Shown one piece after another: positions 1 through 7,599 of a stretch of DNA of 64,000 nucleotides. The stretch lies in NCBI GenBank assembly GCA_000961575.1, contig LADP01000042.1, positions 124,001 through 188,000 of the forward strand, read 5' to 3'. This DNA is from Peptococcaceae bacterium BRH_c8a (lineage in GTDB: Bacteria; Bacillota; Desulfotomaculia; Desulfotomaculales; Desulfallaceae). Positions within the stretch are counted from its first letter, which is position 1. Each line of letters starts with the position of its first letter. Made by a program: the position numbers and the translations under genes. A model generated the notes under the pieces. The model searched no databases and had not been told where the DNA came from. It saw only the letters and a list, made by a program, of their open reading frames with translations.

Positions 1-1666
1 AACGATATCTTTGCGGAAACCGGGGTGGCCCATGTGATGCCAGTGGTGGAATAGTGCAAGATTCCGAATTAGCATCTCCATTTTTACGATTGTTTGTGCC
101 ATTATTACCGGGTGTGCTATTACCGCCGCTCGGGGGATGGGAATTTAATTCTGGAATAATACATTCGATATCCAGGTGTATCGACCCGTCTTCTTTTGTA
201 TCAATCCATATTACCTTAACAAGTTTCATAAGGAATTCTCTTTTTTCTTTAAAGGGAGCATTTAATATATCATGTACGTTAATTCCTTGGTAACGTTCTA
301 TTAAGGTTTTTATTCCCTTAATCTTAGTGTCTTCCATTGCGATCTTTAGTTTTAGTTCTTCAGTTTGGCGTACCAAGTTCTGGTGGCGTTCTTTTATGCG
401 ATCCATCTCTTTGCCCAAGTCTTCTAATTCAATAAGCTCTTCACGGTAGGCCTTTAATATTCTCTCCTTCTCCTTGTCACAGCGGGATATTGCCTGCTCT
501 ATTTCTTTAAATTTTTGATTTAGTTCTTTTTTGGTATTTTCTAATGAGTTATCTTGAGAACAAACAGCTTCTTGCAGCCTGTCAGGATTGGACAATATGT
601 CGATCAAATGTTCTAATACTTTGTTTTCCAATTCGGCACCCTTTACCCATGTAGCACTGCATCTTTTAAGTTCACGTTCCGGGTAGTGGATGGCGGAGAT
701 GTTTTTACAACAACGGTAATAATGTTTTTCGCTACGGGGTTTCCCAATTTTTTTACCGCTTTTTCGCTTATACAAATATTGCGTGGTTCCGCCCATGTCC
801 CAGCCGCATTTTTTGCACTTGAGGATGCCACGAAGTAGGTATTGGCGCTTATTGGTGCGGTGTATCATGTTACGACGTTCTTTTAATAGTTCCTGGGCCT
901 TATTAAATGTCGTCTGGTTAATTATTGGGGGCACAAAAACTTTAACGGATGTTTTTCTGCTTTTATAAACCCATTCCCCAACGTAAACGGATTTAACCAA
1001 GATTGAATATACTCTTTCACCGTCCCATTTCCCGCCTTTTTTAGTTGGGCGCCCGAGCGCTTTTAGAATTTTTGCGATCGATATGGTGCTATTGTCAGGT
1101 TTTATATATTCGGAGAAAATTAGCCTAACGGTCTCTGCTTCTTGTTCATTAATCATTAACTGTCCGTTTTCTCGATCATAGTCGTAACCGAGCGGTGGGT
1201 TGGACAATACTACGTAACCTTCCTGGGCGCGTCGCAGCTTTCCCAATTGTGACCTTTCGATAAAGGTATCCCTTTCCAACTGCGCTATTGAGCCCAGCAA
1301 GGAAAGCATGAACTTGCCGATTGGGTTTGAAGTATCAAAGGGTTCAGTCACAGAACAAAAAGCTATTCCAAGCCGGTCCATGTGGTCAACAATTAGAAGA
1401 AGGTCTTTTACGCTTCGAAAAAATCGGTCTATTCTATAGACAATCACCAGTTTAAATTTACCTTCTGAAGCGTCTTTAAGTAGTCTTTGGAGTGCTGGCC
1501 GATTTTGAGTGGTGCCGGAATAACCGGGGTCCACATATTCACTATAAATCTTATATTGCATACTCCGGCAATAGTTTTTCAGGAGATCCAGTTGGGATGC
1601 AATGCTAAAGTTATCCGCTTGTTCTTCTGTTGATACACGCGCATAAATCGCTACCGGAATTGACAT
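1..1666 (-). CDS. Large serine recombinase (site-specific integrase), C-terminus cut by window edge
   Basis: This is the likely integrase/excisionase of the element. The reading frame is open from an ATG at 1664-1666 (with an AAGGAG ribosome site just upstream) to the window edge, about 555 codons without a stop. The N-terminus has the resolvase catalytic start IYARVSTEEQA with Ser12 as the nucleophile, followed by YRIDRFFRS with the conserved arginines. A Recombinase domain follows. Around residues 290-335 there is a zinc ribbon (LKCKKCGWDMGG, then further cysteines), then a coiled coil (about 370-450). This order is typical of large serine integrases of 450-600 residues, so the gene is nearly complete. 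Its last codons overlap, antisense, what looks like the 3' end of another gene (1-54). The domain assignment is firm; the integration target is inference. Confidence 0.95.
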   Translation of the reverse strand, partial: MSIPVAIYARVSTEEQADNFSIASQLDLLKNYCRSMQYKIYSEYVDPGYSGTTQNRPALQRLLKDASEGKFKLVIVYRIDRFFRSVKDLLLIVDHMDRLGIAFCSVTEPFDTSNPIGKFMLSLLGSIAQLERDTFIERSQLGKLRRAQEGYVVLSNPPLGYDYDRENGQLMINEQEAETVRLIFSEYIKPDNSTISIAKILKALGRPTKKGGKWDGERVYSILVKSVYVGEWVYKSRKTSVKVFVPPIINQTTFNKAQELLKERRNMIHRTNKRQYLLRGILKCKKCGWDMGGTTQYLYKRKSGKKIGKPRSEKHYYRCCKNISAIHYPERELKRCSATWVKGAELENKVLEHLIDILSNPDRLQEAVCSQDNSLENTKKELNQKFKEIEQAISRCDKEKERILKAYREELIELEDLGKEMDRIKERHQNLVRQTEELKLKIAMEDTKIKGIKTLIERYQGINVHDILNAPFKEKREFLMKLVKVIWIDTKEDGSIHLDIECIIPELNSHPPSGGNSTPGNNGTNNRKNGDANSESCTIPPLASHGPPRFPQRYR

Positions 1667-1681
1667 TGTTGGTTTTTCTCC

Positions 1682-2275
1682 TTGTAAAATAAGAAAATAG
1701 GCTCTCTTTGAACACTTGCGTAATTGTCTTATTATGGTTAAACCGTGAGATAAAAAAGGGGCGTCTTTCTATAAATAATGTTGGTTTTTCATCGCTGGCG
1801 GTCAGATCGAGCAGAGTAGTCGATATCCTGATACAACTTTAATCAGATCCAAACCCATGAACTTGGCCTGCAGTTCAAACTTTTCATTTATTGTTCCGGT
1901 GAAATAACGTCTTCAAGCTCTTTGGAAACACGTATTAAGCATATGCACGGCGCGGTAGTTAGTCATACTAACACCCTCTGAAGAAGTAACTACTCTATTA
2001 TAATAAATTTCTCCACGCTGGTCGTCGCGCTATAAAATTCGTAGTCACACTTTTCAAATTATCCTCTCCCGTAGAATAAAAACCTGGTGTTGCCAGGCAA
2101 TAAAAATATCATCTTGTTAAAATACTCTTTAGTTACTTGCAGTTGCTTCCTCAAAATTTGATCCCACATGTAACCGTTCACTTGTCCTGAGCCTCTAACA
2201 GGGATAGAAAACAAGAACGAGCTATCATCCACGGGTCAGCTATTGTGCTTTCTCATATCGGGATTCAATAATAGG
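1682..2275. other. Gene-poor stretch between recombinase and ImmA-like gene
   Basis: I find no convincing gene here. A short hairpin (CCTGG-TGTTG-CCAGG, about 2082-2096) is present. On the minus strand near 1925-1970 there is a ribosome site (GAGGGTG) followed by a peptide beginning MTNYRAV that stops after 17 codons. It could be a remnant of a longer gene, but I cannot identify it. Confidence 0.4.
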
Positions 2276-2800
2276 TTAATACAGTAAATTATTCTTTTTA
2301 TTGTAATTGCAAGGTGCCAAATTAACATTAAATATATCCCGGCTACGTACCTTAATATCTGTGTGCCGGAAACCAAGCTTTTTCCACATAAAAGGTTGTG
2401 TTACTTCGAAGTAGTCAGCCAACTCCCAACAACTACGAAATTTTAGCTTTGATACGGCATATGTAAGTTCTGCATCGTTTATAAGGTAATTGGTTGCCCA
2501 GCGCATGGCCTGAGTTTCGTCTTTTGCGACGGTAATTAGGTCCTGGTATGTATCTGTGTTCATGAAATTCCTGCGTATACCTGTAAAATGATGACCCAAC
2601 TCTTCCGCTAATGTGCATATATTTTTTCGATAATTATTTTTTAGGCCTTCATCTAGGAGTATGCAAGGTGCTATTGGATCCCAGATATAAAGTCCAATTA
2701 ATTTATTCAGTGAGATTTGTCTTAAATTACGATATAAAATTGAAAGGTTTTCTTTGTTGGCTAAATCTGACAGTAGCTCTAATTTAGTCAATGTATGCAA
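2276..2800 (-). CDS. ImmA/IrrE-family metalloprotease
   Basis: This 174-residue protein carries the motif AEELGHHFTG near residue 68. It matches the zinc-binding helix of the ImmA/IrrE (COG2856) family, with Glu in place of the usual first His; phage and ICE members of the family often have this change. It starts at TTG 2800 with GGAGG four bases upstream. It lies directly downstream of an Xre repressor in the same orientation. In ICEBs1-like elements such a pair works as repressor (ImmR) and repressor-cleaving protease (ImmA), which is the likely role here: relief of repression when the element is induced. The family call is strong; the substrate is inferred from gene order. Confidence 0.85.
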   Translation of the reverse strand: MHTLTKLELLSDLANKENLSILYRNLRQISLNKLIGLYIWDPIAPCILLDEGLKNNYRKNICTLAEELGHHFTGIRRNFMNTDTYQDLITVAKDETQAMRWATNYLINDAELTYAVSKLKFRSCWELADYFEVTQPFMWKKLGFRHTDIKVRSRDIFNVNLAPCNYNKKNNLLY

Positions 2801-2869
2801 TATGCCTCCTTATGTGTAATATAATGGGACTATAAAATCAAATAATTTGTCGAAAATATAATAAGGCCA

Positions 2870-3478
2870 CTACTCGTTGTCAGTAGTGGCCTTATTATTG
2901 CCTTCTTTATTTTTATGTTTAAGCTTAGCTTCCCGTTCTCGTTTGAGCTGTCTTGATTCTCGGATCCCGTTAATTATTATTTCTTCAAGTTCCGGTGTTA
3001 GTGGTATGCTCTCAGCATTTTCTAAGTGTGCTGCCATAGGTGTGGAACGGACGTCGATGTCTTCGTATGTTTCTGCTACAATATATAGTTTATTTTTTTC
3101 TTTGTCATGATACTCATAGCTTTTTTTGCTTAAGGTCCGTTTTTTAGGCTCCAAATTTTTTTCTCTTTCATTTCTTTCAACTAAAGCTTCACAAATATCA
3201 ATGAAAACCTCAATTTGATTTGGTTTTAATTGTTGGGAAAGCTTAAGTAAATACTTAAGATCAGGAGGTAATGGATTTCCTTTATTGGAAAAAAACTCTG
3301 ATAGAGTTAGTCCTAAAGCGTTACAAATACCCTCTAATTTATTTATAGAGGGAGTTTTTTTACCTTGTTCTATTTCACTTAAATATGAATGCGACATTTC
3401 AGTAAGTTTAGCTAGATCAACTACTTTTAATCCAAGTTTTTTTCGAATTTCTTTTAAGCGGTTTGCAATACTATTCAT
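2870..3478 (-). CDS. Xre-family repressor, probable element master regulator
   Basis: The protein is 202 residues long. Residues 5-60 form an HTH_3 domain (IRKKLGLKVVDLAKLTEMS, then SYLSEIEQGKKTPSINKLE). The C-terminal part is charged, with no enzyme motif. The start is ATG 3476-3478 with an AGGAG-like site upstream. It is transcribed divergently from a second small Xre gene and is followed by the ImmA-like protease, the arrangement of ImmR/ImmA modules. A palindrome TCGCTCCTAGCGA sits eight bases upstream of its start and probably allows autorepression. By analogy it would keep the conjugation genes off; that role is inference. Confidence 0.88.
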   Translation of the reverse strand: MNSIANRLKEIRKKLGLKVVDLAKLTEMSHSYLSEIEQGKKTPSINKLEGICNALGLTLSEFFSNKGNPLPPDLKYLLKLSQQLKPNQIEVFIDICEALVERNEREKNLEPKKRTLSKKSYEYHDKEKNKLYIVAETYEDIDVRSTPMAAHLENAESIPLTPELEEIIINGIRESRQLKREREAKLKHKNKEGNNKATTDNE

Positions 3479-3653
3479 AAGCAGGTCGCTCCTAGCGAAT
3501 TATGTATATATAGAATACCATGTAATGTTATGTTATTTCAAGAAAGCTGAAGGATTATCATGATAATTATTTAATACAATCGCTAACAGCGACGTTGGAT
3601 AGTTGCAATCAGTCGCTGACAGAGACATAATTATCTATAGAGAGGTGGTTATA
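3479..3653. promoter_or_regulatory. Divergent promoter region with three repressor operators
   Basis: Three related palindromes TCGCTnnnAGCGA lie at 3486-3498, 3580-3592 and 3613-3625 (the last with one mismatch). A rightward promoter fits TTGCAA at 3603-3608, a 17-base spacer and CATAAT at 3626-3631; the third palindrome fills the spacer. A leftward promoter fits TTTCAA/AGAATA (read as TTGAAA and TATTCT on the minus strand) at 3536-3541 and 3512-3517; the first palindrome lies just downstream of it. A separate perfect palindrome ATTATCATGATAAT is at 3554-3567. Confidence 0.75.
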
Positions 3654-3854
3654 ATGAAAATCATCAAAAACATTCGAAAGAAAAAAGGTTTTACTCAAAA
3701 AGCGTTAGCTTTAAAGGCTGGTATATCTCGTTCATATCTATGTGAAATTGAACAGGGATATAAACAACCTTCATTAGCTACATTATCAAAGATTGCTATG
3801 GCACTAGGCGTATCCGAGGCTACTTTGCTTATAAAGAAAAAAGAAGCGGTCTAG
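3654..3854 (+). CDS. Small Xre-family DNA-binding protein
   Basis: This 66-residue protein consists almost only of an HTH_3 domain (IRKKKGFTQKALALKAGIS, then RSYLCEIEQGYKQPSLATLS). I place the start at ATG 3654, preceded by GAGGTGG, rather than at the upstream in-frame ATG at 3603, which would lie inside the promoter. It is divergent from the longer Xre repressor, and an operator palindrome lies in its promoter spacer. A Cro- or Xis-like antagonist of the longer repressor is the natural reading. The HTH is certain; the role is inferred from position. Confidence 0.88.
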   Translation: MKIIKNIRKKKGFTQKALALKAGISRSYLCEIEQGYKQPSLATLSKIAMALGVSEATLLIKKKEAV

Positions 3855-4077
3855 ATAAACTAATTGCAAGCTTGGTAATCTCATGCAATAAGTTGTTGTT
3901 ATTTTTGCAATAACGATCCTGACGTTTTGAACTTCGATTAATTAATTGAAAGAAAAACACCATATATTTTATTTACCCAGCTAGAAAGTGATGGCAGCGA
4001 GTAGTTATATTAACTAGTTAGGCAAAATGGTACAAATTACCTTTAAAGTTTTCTAATTTTTTAAGGAGTCTTTGAAA

Positions 4078-4248
4078 ATGGGTAAAAAATGTAAGGAAAA
4101 AAAGTACATAATTACATCGCGGTTTGTTCAAACTTCCGATTGGCAAAAAGAATATAGGGATGGAATGGTAATTTTTATCAGAATGCTGGAACGAGCTGCA
4201 AAAGAATCTACTGATGAAGTTAAGAGGCGAACATCATTAAGTGGCTAA
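4078..4248 (+). CDS. Small basic hypothetical protein (56 aa)
   Basis: The frame opens at ATG 4078 with a good AAGGAG site nine bases upstream and stops at TAA 4246-4248. The product is short and basic (MGKKCKEKKYIITSRF at the N-terminus) with a charged helical C-terminus. I recognise no family. Its place after the small Xre regulator suggests an accessory protein of the regulatory or excision module. It is supported by the ribosome site and codon composition only. Confidence 0.55.
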   Translation: MGKKCKEKKYIITSRFVQTSDWQKEYRDGMVIFIRMLERAAKESTDEVKRRTSLSG

Positions 4249-4261
4249 TGACTTAAAAAGT

Positions 4262-4470
4262 TTATCGGAAAATATAATAAATTGTTAACGGGATGGGCGA
4301 GGGGGTAGGGGGAAAGTCCGAATTAGCGTATCTTGACGGTAGGTCCCCGGGCAGGGTAGCTGCCCGAAGGCGTGCCGTTATGCGGCGCAAATAAAACCGG
4401 AAATTTAGGCGGTTTAAACGGCAAAGTCGCAAGCCGTAAGCGATCCTTGATAATTGAATGATTATACCTC
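4262..4470. ncRNA. Candidate structured RNA (hairpin cluster)
   Basis: A GC-richer gene-free segment between 4249 and 4947 contains four consecutive hairpins within about 90 bases. They are GGGCAG/CTGCCC (4349-4365), GCCG/CGGC (4374-4386), AAACCG/CGGTTT (4394-4415) and ACGGC/GCCGT (4418-4437). The segment begins with GGGGGAAAGTCC (4310-4321), a string close to one in the larger structured region near 57310. No protein frame here looks real on either strand. It could be a non-coding RNA, a leader, or a DNA site such as an origin; the strand is not determined. Confidence 0.4.
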
Positions 4471-4947
4471 GCTTGTTTATGGTTAAAAAAGACATCTATA
4501 GGCGGGATGATGATTGTTTATAATCAGATTGGCAGATATCGGCAAAGAGAGCCGGGAATGAACGGCGAAGCAAATGGATGGTTGTTCACGTAGGTTTGAG
4601 GATACATCAGTTTAGAGCGGCTCTGAATTGTGTGTTTTCAAATACCACGTTAATAATAGCCAGGCGCCTAGATGCTAAGAGCTCCCCCAACCGTATAATT
4701 TACTCATATTTATAACACCGACTTGGTTGCCAGTGTTCGATTTATATTGCACGGGTTTATCACTAAAGGTGACGGCAAAGGGGCTAGCCGAGCTCCCCGA
4801 ATAGGGTCAAAAGATATTACCATGTTATGGACAATCATGTTTATTATGAAAAACAGCGTTATTTGTGCGCTGTCGTACGGAGCCGGACAGTTATGCCGGC
4901 TCCTTGGAGAGCGCATTGGTAAACAGATAATCTATGGAGGGCTGGTA

Positions 4948-5316
4948 TTGACTGAAATATTAGGTACTGAATCTGAAATTAAGTTAACATGGAGATGTAA
5001 GCCGGAATTGAGAATCAGGATGGTCAGATTAATGATTAAAAAATGTGGCCATCCCGGAGTAAGGGCTTTAGCTGAAGTATTAAGTATAAGTTACACTAAG
5101 TTATATGAAATTGGCGGATTGGAGGGGTGGATTAATAAGCGTAATTGCCAGCGAAGGCAGCGGCGCATACGGCAGAGAAATAAACTACATGAATATAGCA
5201 ATGAAATTAAATATGCGCAAGAACATGTTGCCAATGGTGGAGGAAAACGCGGTAAAGGCGGCGGTCTACAGGATGCTGGTAAACGCGCGATTATGCAATC
5301 AATATGTGGCCAATGA
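4948..5316 (+). CDS. Small hypothetical protein with HTH-like N-terminus; reading frame uncertain
   Basis: A frame starting at TTG 4948 (TATGGAGG upstream) encodes about 60 plausible residues including VRALAEVLSISYTKLYEIGG, which resembles a helix-turn-helix. After about 5130 this frame becomes unnaturally basic and glycine-rich. The +1-shifted frame, open to 5353, then reads like normal protein (MLPMVEENAVKAAVYRML). A GGAGGGGTGG string at 5120-5129 could be the ribosome site of a second gene starting at a non-ATG codon near 5130, or a frameshift may join the two halves. The first frame stops exactly at the terminator stem. Function unknown. Confidence 0.4.
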   Translation: MTEILGTESEIKLTWRCKPELRIRMVRLMIKKCGHPGVRALAEVLSISYTKLYEIGGLEGWINKRNCQRRQRRIRQRNKLHEYSNEIKYAQEHVANGGGKRGKGGGLQDAGKRAIMQSICGQ

Positions 5317-5350
5317 AAACTCCCGGGTTATTATAGCCCGGGAGTTTTCA
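5314..5350 (+). terminator. Rho-independent terminator-like palindrome
   Basis: A perfect inverted repeat TGAAAACTCCCGGG / CCCGGGAGTTTTCA flanks a nine-base loop directly after the 4948 gene. It is symmetric and could act on both strands. Confidence 0.75.
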
Positions 5351-5390
5351 TGACGGAATATAAGAAACTCTTAATTAGGGAGGTGTCTAT

Positions 5391-5564
5391 ATTAAAAAAA
5401 TTGTTCAAAAAATTGAACAGGCGCGTTTAAACTTAGGCACCATGAAAGGTTCGTTAACAAGCCCCGAGGTAGTGAAGGCCAGCCAGGAACTCGACAAGTA
5501 TATTGTGGCTTATTACAAAGAGCAGGGCCATCTGGTTCCGGGCGGAAAGGCGGCCGGTAGTTAA
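5391..5564 (+). CDS. Spo0E-family aspartyl-phosphate phosphatase (57 aa)
   Basis: The short product contains IEQARLNL near the N-terminus and LTSPEVVKASQELDKYIV. The SQELD signature and the two-helix layout are those of Spo0E/YnzD phosphatases, which dephosphorylate Spo0A~P and so restrain sporulation. A GGGAGGTG site at 5378-5385 lies five bases before an ATT codon at 5391, the only plausible in-frame start; an AUU start is rare. The length (57) fits the family. It sits two genes upstream of a Spo0F-like receiver. The family call is strong; host targeting is inferred. Confidence 0.85.
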   Translation: MKKIVQKIEQARLNLGTMKGSLTSPEVVKASQELDKYIVAYYKEQGHLVPGGKAAGS

Positions 5565-6008
5565 GCAATGTCATAAAATTCATCATTAAAGGCAATCACG
5601 GGGATAATAGTTTTCATCTATTTGACACTAAACCAACCTCATCTCCTTCCATATTAACTCGGGGTGTTTTCACTTCGAGTTTTCTTTTTTAAGAGGATGT
5701 AGCTATTGACAAGATCCAGCGGTGCCTCGATTTTGGTTAAAGCTAGCCTAAAACTTCTCTTATTGAGCTTTGAGGTAATATAAATAGAAAAATACAGCCC
5801 CCGGCCATCTAAATAGCAACCGGGGACTGCGCGCACAATGCTGCTCCGCGAGAACAGCATTTTTATTATGTCTCATAATTATGTTATTATACTAGCAATT
5901 CCGATTTTCCGCCAATATTACCAATAATAGTCTCTCTTTATTGGAAATATGGCGAAATTAGTTATAACAGAATTAATTTGATATTTCCCCAATAGGAGTG
6001 ATACTATA
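5565..6008. other. Non-coding stretch with stacked hairpins
   Basis: No gene is supported here. It holds a terminator (AACTCGGGGTG/CACTTCGAGTT, 5656-5681, then a T tract). A larger hairpin pairs CCCCCGG with CCGGGG (5795-5829). A second terminator-like stem AATGCTG/CAGCATT lies at 5837-5861, followed by Ts. Confidence 0.6.
5656..5690 (+). terminator. Rho-independent terminator
   Basis: An 11-bp stem (two G-U pairs) with a TTTT loop is followed by TTCTTTTTT. It probably ends the Spo0E-like transcript. Confidence 0.75.
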
Positions 6009-6185
6009 ATGAATAACGAACTGTTAAATTTTCTTAGTATTTTATTAGACAGAATAACAGTAATTAAGCTCTATCTGCAGATGGATTTAGAGAATAGTAA
6101 GGTTGATCATAAAATAGTTACTTTATTGGAGGTTGAGAAGGTAGAAAAAGAAATAAAAGAAATGGTGGATAAAATAATGAGGTAA
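6009..6185 (+). CDS. Small coiled-coil hypothetical protein (58 aa)
   Basis: ATG 6009 follows AGGAGTG with normal spacing, and the frame ends at TAA 6183-6185. The product is predicted to be helical: MNNELLNFLSILLDRI, then a charged heptad-like C-terminus (EVEKVEKEIKEMVDKI). It lies immediately before, and is probably co-transcribed with, the receiver gene. I recognise no family. A partner or anti-regulator of the receiver is possible, but nothing in the sequence shows it. Confidence 0.6.
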   Translation: MNNELLNFLSILLDRITVIKLYLQMDLENSKVDHKIVTLLEVEKVEKEIKEMVDKIMR

Positions 6186-6210
6186 ACTGTTGAAAAGGTT
6201 GGTGTTTATA

Positions 6211-6600
6211 TTGTCAGATTATATATTAATTGTGGATGACAATGAAAACATTCTTTATTTGTTGCATGAATTTTTAATAAAAGATGGGTATATTATAGAA
6301 TTAGCTGGTAGTGGAGTGGAAGCATTAAAAATTATTAATAATAGAATTCCATGTTTAGTTCTTTTAGATATTAAAATGCCCGAAATGAGTGGCTTAGAAA
6401 CATTAGCTAAAATTAGAATTATAAGTCCATGTATACCGGTGGTAGTGATTTCTGCTTATACTGAGCTGCATCTAGTTCAACAAGCAATAAAAGATAATTT
6501 AATCAAATACTACATAGAAAAGCCTTTCGATCTAGGTAAATTACGTAAACTGATTCAAGAAGTTTTACAAAGTCATAGTTATGTGCAAGAGGCGCTCTAA
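6211..6600 (+). CDS. Spo0F-like stand-alone response regulator
   Basis: This is a single receiver domain of about 129 residues with no output domain. The acidic pair is in ILIVDDNENIL, the phospho-acceptor Asp is in LLDIKMPEMSG (about residue 53), the conserved Ser is in VVISAYTE, and the Lys is in YIEKPFD (about 104). I prefer the TTG start at 6211, preceded by AAAAGGTTGGTG; an in-frame TTG at 6190 is the alternative. Stand-alone receivers of this type (Spo0F) pass phosphate in the sporulation phosphorelay. Together with the nearby Spo0E-like phosphatase it suggests that the element taps into host sporulation signalling. Confidence 0.88.
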   Translation: MSDYILIVDDNENILYLLHEFLIKDGYIIELAGSGVEALKIINNRIPCLVLLDIKMPEMSGLETLAKIRIISPCIPVVVISAYTELHLVQQAIKDNLIKYYIEKPFDLGKLRKLIQEVLQSHSYVQEAL

Positions 6601-7256
6601 TTAATCTTGCATACAGATCGCGGCCTGGACTAATAATAGTAAAAGTTCCTAATAAGAACGAAATTCGTGGATGTTAAATGTTTCAGACCTTGATCTGGGT
6701 GAAAGGTAGGAATTGCGTTACATTTTAAAGCGGTAAGGGGGGGCAAGTGGAGAGAAGTGCCGGTGCCGAACGCGACCAGAAAGGCGATCAAAGAGTGGTT
6801 GCCGGAGAGGAAAACAAAGTATTCGGGATATAACCCGTAGCTGTTTCCTAATAGAACAGGTGGGCATATCGTAATGATTGAGTACGCTTTCGTTTTTTAA
6901 CTTGCAAGCACAGGCGTTTAACAATAATTAAATATCAAGCTCCTGGTTAGAACAGATGCGAAATTAATTCCAGAGTACCACCAGTTTAACATAATGTTCA
7001 TGAGCCATTTTCAACCTGGACTACTCGACGGACATTAACTTACTCTCGCTTTCTGGACAGTTCATCAGGATTACTCATATCCATCGTCACCTTGCCGAAT
7101 CTTGGTTGAATAAATTTTAAGCTAAAACAATATATTATTTGCAAATTAAACAAAAAAATTACAACAAATGTTGACTTATAATGCCAATGCTGGTACCATT
7201 TACTTACATTAAAAATTTGTCTAATTGCGTCTACTTTATCAACGGGAGGGAAAGTA
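6601..7256. ncRNA. Gene-free region with several hairpins, possible RNA
   Basis: About 650 bases hold no credible gene. Stems include GTTC/GAAC (6645-6659), CGACCA/TGGTTG (about 6773-6801), CGGG/CCCG (about 6824-6837) and CTGTT/AACAG (6841-6859), followed by a T run near 6890-6897. A promoter-like TTGACT/TACCAT pair with a 17-base spacer (7171-7176, 7194-7199) precedes the AbrB gene. A small RNA at about 6660-6900 is possible but weakly supported. Confidence 0.25.
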
Positions 7257-7511
7257 TTGAAGGCAACAGGCATTGTAAGGAAAGTGGACGAGCTTGGCCG
7301 CGTAGTTATACCTATAGAGCTTCGCCGTACAATGGGTATTGATGAAAAAGACCCTCTGGAAATTTACATTGACAATGAGAAGATTATCCTCAAGAAATAC
7401 GAGCCTGCCTGCGTATTTTGCGGCATTGCCGCTGATGCGCGGCATTACCGGGGCAAACTGGTGTGCCGGAATTGCGCCGTGGCCATGTTCGAAAACATCA
7501 AGACCATGTAG
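7257..7511 (+). CDS. AbrB-family transition-state regulator with C-terminal cysteine cluster
   Basis: Residues 1-50 form a SpoVT/AbrB swapped-hairpin domain (GIVRKVDELGRVVIPIELRR). The C-terminal 30 residues hold two CxxC pairs (CVFCG and CRNC) and a His, likely a small zinc site. It starts at TTG 7257 with GGGAGGG upstream. AbrB proteins repress transition-state and sporulation genes. This copy may regulate the element or interfere with the host regulator, in line with the Spo0E-like and Spo0F-like neighbours. Its regulatory targets are unknown. Confidence 0.9.
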   Translation: MKATGIVRKVDELGRVVIPIELRRTMGIDEKDPLEIYIDNEKIILKKYEPACVFCGIAADARHYRGKLVCRNCAVAMFENIKTM

Positions 7512-7561
7512 CATGACGTTAAAGCTCGTTAATTAAGATACGTGTATTTTTTTGTATAATT

Positions 7562-7593
7562 CCCGTCCGGGTAGATCTCAGGCGGGCTTTTTT
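7562..7593 (+). terminator. Rho-independent terminator after abrB-like gene
   Basis: The stem CCCGTC/GGCGGG is followed by TTTTTT and lies 50 bases after the AbrB-type stop codon. Confidence 0.8.
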
Positions 7594-7599
7594 ATGGCC

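Noticed and set aside
643-968. Frames on both strands of about 60 codons in the first kilobase
   Set aside because: They lie in other frames of the continuous serine recombinase gene, which has domain support and a ribosome site.
1925-1970. Minus-strand MTNYRAV peptide resembling the start of an IS21-type transposase
   Set aside because: It stops after 17 codons with no further similarity that I can see, so a mobile-element call is not justified.
4723-4947. Extension of the 4948 gene upstream to an ATG at 4723
   Set aside because: The added residues are not protein-like, and the good GGAGG site lies just before TTG 4948.
5654-5860. Minus-strand frame of 68 codons
   Set aside because: It overlaps terminator stems and has no ribosome site.
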